From CAYINU01 sp964364855 (lineage in GTDB: Bacteria > Margulisbacteria > Marinamargulisbacteria > CAYINU01), in the NCBI GenBank assembly GCA_964364855.1, contig CAYINU010000085.1:1-6494 (forward strand): 6,494 nucleotides of DNA. Direction: 5' to 3'. Each line of letters begins with the position of its first letter. The stretch's first letter is position 1. A program made the position numbers and the translations under genes. This document shows positions 1 through 6,409 of this stretch, one piece after another. A model generated the notes under the pieces. That model was not told the DNA's origin. It did no database searches and was given only the letters and a program-made list of their open reading frames with translations.

Positions 1-1
1 T

Positions 2-292
2 GTTATCAATTATCCAAATCCCTTTTCCGCACAGACCAAGATCCGATACAAACTGTCCAAAGATGCCGATTTTGTGACGATTAAAATTTATACGGCAGCG
101 GGTAATTTGGTGCGGGAGTTGGATGGCACCACGTTCGGCGTCAGTGCCGACCGCGAGTACAACGATGTCATCTGGGATGGCACCAATGACTATGGCCAAC
201 CGGTGAACAATGGACCCTATCTGTATACCGTCACGGTCGTTTCGGACCGCGAAACACGGGTTATCCGCAAAAAAATGTTCCGGCTGCGGTAA
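2..292 (+). CDS. C-terminal fragment of a secreted/surface protein with a FlgD-Ig-like (NYPNPF) tail domain
   Basis: The gene runs in from the left edge, and only about 96 C-terminal residues plus a TAA stop are visible. The reading frame is open from base 2, so a GTG at position 74 is an internal valine and not a start. The visible part begins VINYPNPFSAQTKIRYKL, then has IKIYTAAGNLVREL, a WDGTNDYGQPVNNGPYLYTV segment, and a basic end (RKKMFRLR). This is the usual pattern of FlgD-Ig-like/type-A-sorting-like beta-sandwich domains: NPF opening, an 'I-Y-x-x-x-G-x-x-V-R' strand, 'W-D-G-x-N-x-x-G', and 'G-x-Y-x-Y'. In known proteins these domains end large extracellular or cell-surface proteins, and in some phyla they act as secretion signals. 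The function of the missing N-terminal part cannot be inferred. Nothing links the gene to Fe-S metabolism; it is simply the neighbour before the operon. Family assignment is firm; whether it is a sorting signal is uncertain. Confidence 0.85.
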   Translation, partial: VINYPNPFSAQTKIRYKLSKDADFVTIKIYTAAGNLVRELDGTTFGVSADREYNDVIWDGTNDYGQPVNNGPYLYTVTVVSDRETRVIRKKMFRLR

Positions 293-308
293 AGATTGCC
301 TTGCGCTA

Positions 309-326
309 CTAGAGCTGGTCTCATAA
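309..326 (+). repeat. Left copy of an 18-bp imperfect direct repeat flanking the suf operon
   Basis: The pattern is CTAGAG, four variable bases (CTGG), then TCTCATAA. The same pattern, in the same orientation and with identical spacing, occurs at 6410-6427 just after the last gene, with GCCA as the middle four bases. Fourteen of 18 positions match and all four mismatches fall in the central block. The origin is unknown. It could be a remnant of an insertion-sequence end, a dispersed intergenic repeat, or chance. This copy lies immediately upstream of the operon promoter. Confidence 0.45.
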
Positions 327-360
327 ATTCTTGCTATTCATATACCAGATTTGCTAGAAT
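327..360 (+). promoter_or_regulatory. Candidate operator: inverted repeats overlapping the promoter
   Basis: ATTCTTGCTA at 327-336 and TTGCTAGAAT at 351-360 form an inverted repeat with 8 of 10 positions complementary, centred near 343. The arms coincide with the proposed -35 and -10 elements. A second inverted pair, CTGGT at 315-319 and ACCAG at 344-348, partly overlaps it, and CTAG occurs at 309-312 and 354-357. Rrf2-family dimers bind imperfect palindromes of roughly this size over their own promoters, so autoregulation by the first gene is a reasonable inference. The sequence does not closely match the textbook IscR type-1 site, and which arms are real cannot be decided here. Confidence 0.4.
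331..360 (+). promoter_or_regulatory. Putative sigma-70-type promoter of the suf operon (extended -10)
   Basis: A -10 hexamer TAGAAT at 355-360 matches TATAAT at 5 of 6 positions. It is preceded by TG one base upstream (TGC-TAGAAT), which makes an extended -10. A weak -35, TTGCTA at 331-336 (4 of 6 matches to TTGACA), sits 18 bp upstream. The start of transcription would fall around 366-368, directly at the ATG at 369, so the message may be leaderless. No other gap in the operon is long enough for a comparable promoter, so this one probably drives all seven genes. Confidence 0.55.
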
Positions 361-368
361 CAACGGTT

Positions 369-758
369 ATGAAACTGACGAAGTCGATGGATTATGCGAC
401 TCGGGTGCTGATTGTGCTGGGGCGAGGCAATACGGCAAAGATGCCGGATCTGGCCGAGAAGTTGGGCATTCCCTACAACCACCTCGTGAAGATCGTACAA
501 AACTTAAATCGGGCGGGTTTTTTGCAAACTCAGACGGGGCGAAACGGTGGTATTCGGTTGGCCAAGTCGCCCGCTGACATCAGCCTCAAGGACATCCTCT
601 GGGCTACCGAAGGGCCGGTGTTGCTGTCCGAGTGTTTGTCCGGCGGGCGTGACACGTGTATTTTAAACGGGCATTGTAAACTCAAAGAGACCTTTAACGC
701 CTTGCAAGGCCAGATCGACCGGCTGTTTGATGAAGTGAAATTGGCCCAGGTGATGTAG
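369..758 (+). CDS. Rrf2-family Fe-S transcriptional regulator, NsrR-like, of the suf operon
   Basis: A 129-residue protein with an N-terminal winged helix-turn-helix: MKLTKSMDYATRVL at the start, the recognition region NHLVKIVQNLNRAGFLQT around 37-54, and the wing GRNGGIRLAK at 57-66. Three cysteines near the C-terminal third, C89, C97 and C103 (C-x7-C-x5-C), are the expected cluster ligands. Aspartate 8 matches the position of the non-cysteine ligand known in Streptomyces NsrR. The NHLVKI helix and the CKLKETF segment resemble NsrR (NHMVKI, CRLKQAL) more than IscR. By family knowledge the protein would bind DNA according to its cluster state, sensing Fe-S status, oxygen or nitric oxide. As first gene, 8 nt before sufB, it most likely autoregulates the operon. 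ATG 369 is chosen because the family starts M-x-L-T; an in-frame TTG at 351 would add six unconserved residues and overlaps the promoter. No Shine-Dalgarno is visible, which fits a leaderless start. The ligand sensed is unproven. Confidence 0.9.
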   Translation: MKLTKSMDYATRVLIVLGRGNTAKMPDLAEKLGIPYNHLVKIVQNLNRAGFLQTQTGRNGGIRLAKSPADISLKDILWATEGPVLLSECLSGGRDTCILNGHCKLKETFNALQGQIDRLFDEVKLAQVM

Positions 759-761
759 GAG
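756..761 (+). promoter_or_regulatory. Shine-Dalgarno site of sufB overlapping the regulator's stop codon
   Basis: TAGGAG lies five bases before the sufB ATG, and its first three bases are the TAG stop of the upstream regulator. A ribosome finishing the regulator therefore ends on the sufB binding site, which suggests coupled translation. The same hexamer precedes sufC at 2203-2208. Confidence 0.8.
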
Positions 762-766
762 CGGAT

Positions 767-2200
767 ATGAGTGTATTTGAACAGTTAACCAGTCAAGAAT
801 ACAAGTTCGGATTTCAAACCGATATCGAGACCGAAGTGGCCCCAAAAGGCCTAAATGAAGACATCATCCGGATGATCTCGGCCAACAAAAACGAGCCGGA
901 ATGGATGCTGGAATACCGCCTAAAGGCATTCCACCATTGGCAAACCTTGGCCGAACCCGAATGGGCCAACGTCACCTATCATAAAGTTGACTTTCAAGAC
1001 ATTCGCTATTGGGCTGCGCCCAAGCAAAAGAAAAAATTGGACAGTCTCGATGATGTCGACCCGGAATTAAAAGCGACTTTTGAAAAATTGGGCATTCCTC
1101 TGACCGAGCAAAAGCGCCTGGCCAATGTGGCTGTGGACGCTATTTTTGATAGCGTATCGGTGGCCACGACGTTCAAGAAAAAACTGCTTGAAGCCGGTGT
1201 GGTTTTTTGCCCTATCTCCGAAGCCGTTCGCGACTACCCGGAAATCGTCAAAAAATATTTGGGTAGTGTGGTGCCGCACACGGACAATTTTTATGCAGCC
1301 TTAAACTCGGCCGTGTTTACGGACGGATCATTTGTGTTTGTGCCAAAGGGCGTGATTTCGCCGATGGAACTGTCATCGTATTTTCGTATTAACACCCAAG
1401 AAACCGGCCAATTTGAGCGTACCCTCATCGTCTGCGAAGAAGGCGCTCAGGTTAGCTATTTGGAAGGATGCACGGCCCCGATGTTTGATACCAATCAACT
1501 GCATGCGGCTGTTGTCGAACTGGTAGCCCTGGACAACGCCGTGATCAAATATTCGACCGTGCAAAATTGGTATGCGGGTGACAAAGAAGGCAAGGGTGGT
1601 ATTTTCAATTTCGTCACGAAACGGGGCAAATGCCAAGGCTTTCGTTCCAAAATCTCATGGACCCAGATCGAAACCGGCTCGGCCATTACATGGAAATACC
1701 CCAGCTGCATCCTCATCGGTGACGAATCGGTGGGCGAATTTTACTCCGTGGCCCTGACCAACCACAAGCAGCAAGCCGACACGGGTACGAAAATGATCCA
1801 CATCGGCAAGCGGACCAAGAGCCGCATCGTCTCGAAGGGCATTTCAGCTGGGAAGTCCTCCAACACCTACCGTGGATTGGTGCAGGTCAATCGTTCGGCG
1901 GCCGGTGCACGAAACTTCACCCAATGTGACTCGATGCTCATCGGGGAGCGGTGCTCGGCGCATACCTTCCCCTATATCACGGTGAAAATTCCGAATGCGG
2001 CCGTGGAGCACGAAGCGTCGACCTCCAAAATCAGCGAAGACCAGCTGTTTTACTTTCAGCAACGCGGTATTTCAGTCGAGGATGCGATGAGTACCATCGT
2101 GTCCGGATTTTGTGCGGATGTGTTTAAAGAATTGCCTACGGAATTCGCCGTGGAAGCCAATCAACTCTTAGCCCTTAAACTCGAAAATTCAGTCGGATAA
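767..2200 (+). CDS. sufB: Fe-S cluster scaffold protein SufB
   Basis: SufB is the main scaffold subunit of the cytosolic SufBCD complex, on which Fe-S clusters are assembled. The 477-residue length is normal for the family. The N-terminal region has PEWMLEYRLKAFHHW (44-58). The beta-helix core contains SAVFTDGSFVFVPKGV (181-196), YFRIN-QETGQFERTL, YLEGCTAP (231-238), QLHAAVVELVAL and KYSTVQNWYAGDKEGKGG (261-278). The C-terminal part has RNFTQCDS (382-389), VEHEAST and SEDQLFYFQQRG. C235, C387, H415 and E416 align by motif with E. coli C254, C405, H433 and E434, residues implicated in sulfur transfer and nascent cluster binding, so the protein looks fully functional. The start is fixed by a TAGGAG site five bases upstream. 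It lies between the regulator (8 nt gap) and sufC (14 nt gap). Identification is firm. Confidence 0.98.
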   Translation: MSVFEQLTSQEYKFGFQTDIETEVAPKGLNEDIIRMISANKNEPEWMLEYRLKAFHHWQTLAEPEWANVTYHKVDFQDIRYWAAPKQKKKLDSLDDVDPELKATFEKLGIPLTEQKRLANVAVDAIFDSVSVATTFKKKLLEAGVVFCPISEAVRDYPEIVKKYLGSVVPHTDNFYAALNSAVFTDGSFVFVPKGVISPMELSSYFRINTQETGQFERTLIVCEEGAQVSYLEGCTAPMFDTNQLHAAVVELVALDNAVIKYSTVQNWYAGDKEGKGGIFNFVTKRGKCQGFRSKISWTQIETGSAITWKYPSCILIGDESVGEFYSVALTNHKQQADTGTKMIHIGKRTKSRIVSKGISAGKSSNTYRGLVQVNRSAAGARNFTQCDSMLIGERCSAHTFPYITVKIPNAAVEHEASTSKISEDQLFYFQQRGISVEDAMSTIVSGFCADVFKELPTEFAVEANQLLALKLENSVG

Positions 2201-2214
2201 CGTAGGAGAATGTC

Positions 2215-2976
2215 ATGTTACTGGAAATCCAAGATCTACATGCCAAAATCGATGACAACGAAATCTTAAAAGGGGTATCGCTACAGGTCAACGCCGGCGA
2301 AGTGCATGCCATTATGGGGCCGAACGGCTCCGGAAAAAGTACCCTCTCCAAAGTCCTGGCCGGCGACCCTGCTTATGAGGTGACCGCAGGACATGTGCGC
2401 TTTGACGGCAAAGACCTGCTGGCATCCGGGCCGGATGAGCGGGCCAATCTCGGGTTGTTTTTGGCGTTTCAATACCCCGTGGAAATTCCTGGCGTGAACA
2501 ACGCCCAATTCTTGCGGATGGCCTACAACGCCAAGCAAAAATTCCAGGGCCAACCCGAAGTGGATCCTTTGGAATTTGAGGACGTCTTGAAAGCCAAGCT
2601 CAACATGCTGGACATGCCCGAGGCCTATTTGGATCGATCGGTAAACCACGGCTTTTCCGGTGGCGAAAAGAAGCGAAACGAAATCCTGCAAATGGCGGTG
2701 CTTAACCCTAAGCTTGCTATTCTCGATGAAACGGATTCGGGGCTGGATATTGATGCGCTTCGCGTTGTGTCGGCTGGCGTTAATCAGCTCAAAACGGCCG
2801 AAAATGGGATTATTTTGATTACCCACTATCAGAGGCTGCTCAATTACATCGCGCCCGATTTTGTCCATGTCATGGCCAATGGCCGCATCATTAAATCCGG
2901 CGATAAGTCCCTGGCCATCGCGCTTGAGGAAAAAGGCTATGACTGGCTAACCCAAGCGGTGGGGATGGCCAACTAA
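2215..2976 (+). CDS. sufC: SUF complex ATPase SufC
   Basis: SufC is the ABC-type ATPase of SufBCD; it is soluble and not part of a membrane transporter. ATP-driven dimerisation changes the SufB-SufD shape for iron entry and cluster formation. The 253 residues carry every expected motif: Walker A GPNGSGKST (35-43), Q-loop glutamine 86 in AFQYPVEIPGV, signature FSGGEKKRNEI (147-157), Walker B LAILDETDSGLD (167-178) with catalytic E172, and switch histidine 204 in LITHYQRLL. FQYPVEIPGV and DETDSGLDIDAL are hallmarks that separate SufC from transporter ATPases. The ATG has TAGGAG six bases upstream. Its TAA stop overlaps the sufD ATG by one base (TAATG), which suggests termination-reinitiation coupling and matched amounts of SufC and SufD. 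Identification is firm. Confidence 0.98.
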   Translation: MLLEIQDLHAKIDDNEILKGVSLQVNAGEVHAIMGPNGSGKSTLSKVLAGDPAYEVTAGHVRFDGKDLLASGPDERANLGLFLAFQYPVEIPGVNNAQFLRMAYNAKQKFQGQPEVDPLEFEDVLKAKLNMLDMPEAYLDRSVNHGFSGGEKKRNEILQMAVLNPKLAILDETDSGLDIDALRVVSAGVNQLKTAENGIILITHYQRLLNYIAPDFVHVMANGRIIKSGDKSLAIALEEKGYDWLTQAVGMAN

Positions 2977-4175
2977 TGACGGCAACCGCAACACTGCCAT
3001 CATGGCTAGCGGACTGGGCGGAAAGTGTGGGCCTGCCCATAGCAGCCGATGCGCGTCACCGTGCTGAACTGTGGAAATATGTTGATTTTGCGCCGCTGGA
3101 TCGTGCGTTTGACACCCGTACTTCTGAGGCCACAGCCCAAAACGCCTATGAAAAGGATGAGACATTTCGAGTGATTGGTCATTGGCACAACGGAACCTGG
3201 GAAGCCACTCCGGCCCTGGGTGTTCAGGCCAATGTGGTGGATGCCCGCAAACTGCCTTCGGCAGTCGCATTGGGCTCAAAAGGCAACTTGTTTTCAGAGG
3301 TGGCGGACCGTGCTAGCGACACGGCCCTGGTGGTCACCGTGGCACCCGGACTGCAAGTGGATACCCCTTTGGCCATCGGATTTTTGGCAACTGGTTTGAA
3401 AAATACCGCAGCGGCTCAACGGGTACACGTCCACGTCGGACAAGGCGCGTCGGTACGGATGTTGGTTGAACACCAAACCGCCCAGAGTGATCGTGTTCTG
3501 TTTAATCGCATGACAACCATCCATCTGGAGCCGGATAGCCAACTGGAATGGGTAGTCATTCCCGATACTTCCGGCATTTTGCGGGCCGAGGCAACGTGTC
3601 TGTTTCTGGAAGCCCATTCCCGACTCAAATTTTTCAGTGTTCATACCCAAACCCCGTTTGAATTTCACGATACCCAGGTGTATTTCAGGGGTGAAAATGC
3701 CCATGCCCAGCTCAATGGTTTGGGGCTGTTGGCCGATCAGGACAAACTCTACCAACACGTCGAGGTCCATCATGACGTTCCCAATACCCAAAGTTTCCAA
3801 CTCTACAAATCCATTTTGGCCGGGCATTCGACATCAGAGTATACGGGTCTGGTGAAGGTCGCGCCTCACGCGCAAAAAACACTTTCGGGACAGTTAAACC
3901 GCAATCTGATGCTGTCCGGCACACCGCAAGCCCATTCCCGGCCTCAGCTGCAAATTCACGCCGACGACGTCAAATGTAACCACGGCGCGACGGTGGGGCA
4001 GCTAGATCCCCAAGAATTGTTTTACATGGTTAGCCGCGGATTGTCCTCCGAAGCGGCAACGGGCTTATTGACCCAAGGCTTTGCCGATGAGGTTGCTGCG
4101 TTGATTTCCGATGTGCCGGTTCGCGATACGGTTCGCAGATATGCCGATGCGTATTTGAGGGCCTGTCGTGTCTAA
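2976..4175 (+). CDS. sufD: Fe-S cluster assembly protein SufD
   Basis: SufD is the SufB paralogue that forms the SufB-SufD heterodimer bound to two SufC subunits and is needed for iron acquisition during cluster building. The 399-residue length is normal. The N-terminal helical part (roughly 1-60) contains ELWKYVDF, a common SufD motif in which the W-K-Y-T/V pattern is conserved. A beta-helix core follows. The conserved C-terminal region has GQLNRNLMLSGTPQAHSRPQL and then HADDVKCNHGATVGQLD (328-344), ending with ELFYMVSRGLSSEAA. C334 and H336 match by motif E. coli C358 and H360, the latter proposed to take part in cluster formation at the SufB-SufD interface. As usual the N-terminal half is the least conserved. 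No good Shine-Dalgarno lies at the usual distance, so initiation probably depends on the TAATG overlap with sufC. The last 8 nt overlap sufS. Confidence 0.96.
   Translation: MTATATLPSWLADWAESVGLPIAADARHRAELWKYVDFAPLDRAFDTRTSEATAQNAYEKDETFRVIGHWHNGTWEATPALGVQANVVDARKLPSAVALGSKGNLFSEVADRASDTALVVTVAPGLQVDTPLAIGFLATGLKNTAAAQRVHVHVGQGASVRMLVEHQTAQSDRVLFNRMTTIHLEPDSQLEWVVIPDTSGILRAEATCLFLEAHSRLKFFSVHTQTPFEFHDTQVYFRGENAHAQLNGLGLLADQDKLYQHVEVHHDVPNTQSFQLYKSILAGHSTSEYTGLVKVAPHAQKTLSGQLNRNLMLSGTPQAHSRPQLQIHADDVKCNHGATVGQLDPQELFYMVSRGLSSEAATGLLTQGFADEVAALISDVPVRDTVRRYADAYLRACRV
4156..4161 (+). promoter_or_regulatory. Shine-Dalgarno-like site supporting the GTG start of sufS
   Basis: TGAGGG lies inside the end of sufD, six bases before the GTG at 4168. 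No in-frame ATG lies close enough to give the normal SufS N-terminus, so this site and the conserved DDFPVL that follows decide the start. Confidence 0.6.
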
Positions 4176-5373
4176 ATCATTTCGTGACGATTTTCCTGTT
4201 CTGTCAGTGGCCCATCCCAATCTGGTTTATTTGGATAGTGCCGCCACCACTCAGAAACCGGCATCGGTGATCCGGGCGCTTGAATCGTTTTACAGCGCGT
4301 CCTACGCCACCATCCACCGTGGGGTCTATGGCCTTAGCCAAGAGGCCACCGATAAGGCTGAATCTGTCCGAAAAGAGGTGCAGCGTTTTATAAATGCCAG
4401 TCGTCCGGAGGAAATCATCTTTGTTCGCGGGGCGACTGAGGCCATCAATTTGGTGGCCTCGTCTTGGGCGAGGCAGATGCTAAAACCGGGCGACGAAATC
4501 CTGGTAACGGAAATGGAACACCATTCCAATTTGGTGCCCTGGCAAGTGTTGCGGGACAGCCTGGGAATAACCTTGCGCTACGTACCGATACTGGACAACG
4601 GGGAATTGGATAGGGATGCTTATCACCGATTGCTGTCTGACAAAACAAAACTGGTGGCCGTCACCCACGTGTCGAATGTGTTGGGTACGATAAATTCTAT
4701 TGCCGAGATCGCCCAAGCTGCGCATCGTGTCGGTGCCAAAGTCCTCGTCGACGGTGCCCAAGCCGTGGCCCATATGCCCGTGGATGTTCAGGCCCTTGAT
4801 GTGGATTTTTACTGTTTCTCGGGCCATAAAATGTATGGGCCGACTGGGATTGGCGTCCTGTATGGCAACTATAAATGGCTTGAAACGATGGTACCCTATC
4901 AAACCGGTGGGTCGATGATCGAGTCTGTCGCGCTAGAAAAGACAACATTCGCCAAGCCACCGGCCCGTTTTGAAGCCGGTACCCCCGCCATTGCCGAGAT
5001 TATCGGCCTGGGCGCGGCGATTGGCTATCTGCGGGACGTGGGATTTGAAACCATTCAAACCCAAGAGCACGCGTTGCTACTGGCAACCGTTGCGGGGCTC
5101 ACCCAGTTGGGTGGCGTTCGGTTGATCGGCACTGCGCCTCACAAGGCCGGTGTTGTGTCTTTTGTGATGGAAGGGGTACATCCGCATGATATCGGTACCA
5201 TTTTGGACCATGAGGGTATTGCGATACGGGCAGGGCATCACTGCGCCCAGCCGCTGATGGTCCGCTTTGGCGTGCCGGCGACGGCCCGGATTTCATTTGG
5301 CATTTACAATACCCCAGATGATGTCCAAAAAGCGCTGGCTGCCCTGGCCAAGGTCAAGGAGATTTTCCAATGA
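4168..5373 (+). CDS. sufS: Cysteine desulfurase SufS (group II, PLP-dependent)
   Basis: SufS converts L-cysteine to L-alanine and leaves a persulfide on its active-site cysteine, which is the sulfur source for the SUF pathway. The 401-residue length is typical. Visible family features are FRDDFPVL near the start, YLDSAATTQKP (21-31), TEMEHHSNLVPWQ (114-126) with the PLP-stacking histidine, VDGAQAVAHMPVD, the PLP-binding lysine K221 in CFSGHKMYGPTG, RFEAGTP (267-273), and catalytic C359 in RAGHHCAQPLM, followed by R374 in ATARISF. The short RAGHHC loop marks group II enzymes. H340, in VHPHD, lies 19 residues before C359, the same place as Bacillus subtilis SufS H342, which exchanges zinc coordination with SufU; E. 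coli SufS, which uses SufE, has tyrosine there. This agrees with the sufU gene next door. Start is GTG, overlapping sufD by 8 nt; its TGA overlaps sufU as ATGA. Confidence 0.97.
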   Translation: MSKSFRDDFPVLSVAHPNLVYLDSAATTQKPASVIRALESFYSASYATIHRGVYGLSQEATDKAESVRKEVQRFINASRPEEIIFVRGATEAINLVASSWARQMLKPGDEILVTEMEHHSNLVPWQVLRDSLGITLRYVPILDNGELDRDAYHRLLSDKTKLVAVTHVSNVLGTINSIAEIAQAAHRVGAKVLVDGAQAVAHMPVDVQALDVDFYCFSGHKMYGPTGIGVLYGNYKWLETMVPYQTGGSMIESVALEKTTFAKPPARFEAGTPAIAEIIGLGAAIGYLRDVGFETIQTQEHALLLATVAGLTQLGGVRLIGTAPHKAGVVSFVMEGVHPHDIGTILDHEGIAIRAGHHCAQPLMVRFGVPATARISFGIYNTPDDVQKALAALAKVKEIFQ

Positions 5374-5822
5374 GCCGTGACCTCTCTGCGTTGTATCAGC
5401 AGGTCATTTTGGATCACAACAAAAATCCACGCCATTATGGTGTGCTCGATCCCAACGACCGCCAAACCCATGGGGTGAATCCCCTGTGCGGTGACGATTA
5501 CCACATCTATCTGAACCTGGATGGGGAGCGTATTGCAGACATCCGTTTTTCAGGTACGGGCTGCGCCATTTCCAAATCCAGCGCGTCGCTGATGACTACC
5601 ACCGTGCTGGGCAAAACCATTGCCGAGGCGAAAGACCTCATCCGTTGCTTTATTGCCATGCTTACCGCCGAGCCGGACGCCCAATGCCTGGAAAAGCTGA
5701 ATCGACTCCGCGTGTTGGAAGGCGTTAAGCACTATCCGGTCCGTGTTAAATGTGCCACTTTAGCATGGCGAACCTTGGAAGCTGCATTATCTCATCCCGA
5801 TCAAACCGTAACCACTGAATAA
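5370..5822 (+). CDS. sufU: Zinc-dependent sulfurtransferase SufU
   Basis: SufU has the IscU fold but acts as the zinc-dependent sulfur acceptor for SufS rather than as a scaffold. The 150-residue protein has LYQQVILDHNKNPRHYG (8-24), NPLCGDDY (37-44), GTGCAISKSSASLM (62-75) and VRVKCATLAWRTLEAAL (124-140). The ligands C40, D42, C65 and C128 match those of Bacillus subtilis SufU (C41, D43, C66, C128), and R125 is also kept. The extra stretch before the last cysteine (about 90-118), longer than in IscU, and the CATLAW ending are SufU hallmarks. The ATG overlaps the sufS stop (ATGA), with AAGGAG at 5356-5361 inside sufS eight bases upstream. Co-translation with sufS fits their direct partnership. 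No sufE is present in the window, so SufU is the expected activator. Identification is firm. Confidence 0.96.
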   Translation: MSRDLSALYQQVILDHNKNPRHYGVLDPNDRQTHGVNPLCGDDYHIYLNLDGERIADIRFSGTGCAISKSSASLMTTTVLGKTIAEAKDLIRCFIAMLTAEPDAQCLEKLNRLRVLEGVKHYPVRVKCATLAWRTLEAALSHPDQTVTTE

Positions 5823-5836
5823 AATAGGAGGAAAGT

Positions 5837-6403
5837 ATGAGCGATATCGTCATCCGACCCGAATTAACCCCGAACCCCAATGCCATCAAGTTTTCTGTCA
5901 ACCGAGACGTCATTTCATCTGGCAGCGTCAATTTTGCTTCTGTGGCCGAGGCCAAGGACTCCGGTCTGGCCACCGATTTGTTTACGATTGATGGCGTCGA
6001 AAACGTGATGCTGGGCCGCCATTTTGTTTCGGTAACCAAGACCTTGGCCGCCGACTGGAACAATTTGGCCGAGCCGCTGGTCGCCAAACTCAAGGCTTTT
6101 TTTGAAACCGGTGCACCGGCCATGGATCCTGACGCCCTTGTCAGCCGCCAAGAAGCGGCCACCGCGAATGCAACGGAAGCCGAAAAGCGTATTCGCGAAA
6201 TCCTAGACGAGGAAATCCGACCGGCCATTGCGATGGACGGTGGGGACGTTGTGTTTCATTCCTACACCGATGGTGTATTGACCTTGCATTTGCAGGGGGC
6301 CTGCTCGGCCTGCCCTAGCTCTACCTGGACCTTAAAAATGGGGATTGAAAACCGTCTCCGCGAAGAAATTCCTGACTTGCGCGAAGTCGTGCAGCTGATG
6401 TAG
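5837..6403 (+). CDS. Two-domain Nfu-type Fe-S carrier (Nfu_N plus NifU C-terminal domain)
   Basis: Nfu proteins hold an Fe-S cluster between two subunits through a CxxC motif and deliver it to apo-enzymes. The 188 residues show an N-terminal Nfu_N domain (about 5-92; TPNPNAIKFSVNRDV at 11-25, GVENVMLGRHFVSVTK at 53-68), a polar linker of about 25 residues, and a C-terminal NifU-like domain (about 115-188; IRPAIAMDGGDVVF, GACSACPSS, LKMGIENRLREEIPDL). The likely ligands are C156 and C159. The residue after SST is tryptophan 164 where small or beta-branched residues are usual, a minor oddity. The architecture is the one best known from mitochondrial Nfu1 and alphaproteobacterial homologues. The start has a strong AGGAGG at 5826-5831, five bases before the ATG, the best ribosome site in the operon. 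It follows sufU by 14 nt and is the last gene, so it is probably the downstream carrier of this SUF system. No A-type carrier (SufA) is seen in the window. Confidence 0.93.
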   Translation: MSDIVIRPELTPNPNAIKFSVNRDVISSGSVNFASVAEAKDSGLATDLFTIDGVENVMLGRHFVSVTKTLAADWNNLAEPLVAKLKAFFETGAPAMDPDALVSRQEAATANATEAEKRIREILDEEIRPAIAMDGGDVVFHSYTDGVLTLHLQGACSACPSSTWTLKMGIENRLREEIPDLREVVQLM

Positions 6404-6409
6404 GTCAGC

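Noticed and set aside
351..368. In-frame TTG start for the regulator adding six residues
   Set aside because: Rrf2 proteins start M-x-L-T as at 369; the extra residues are unconserved and the TTG overlaps the proposed -10 element.
296..577. A 93-codon plus-strand open frame overlapping the regulator
   Set aside because: It overlaps the conserved Rrf2 coding sequence in another frame and its product shows no domain.
2281..2868. A 195-codon minus-strand open frame inside sufC
   Set aside because: It lies entirely opposite a fully conserved SufC, has no recognisable domain, and its composition looks like a mirror of the sense codons.
3294..3827. A 177-codon minus-strand open frame inside sufD
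   Set aside because: It is a shadow of the SufD core, with no family motif and no independent ribosome site that I could see.
5746..6228. A 160-codon minus-strand open frame across the end of sufU and most of nfu
   Set aside because: It spans two conserved sense genes and their junction, and the low-complexity Ala/Ser/Arg-rich product shows no known motif.
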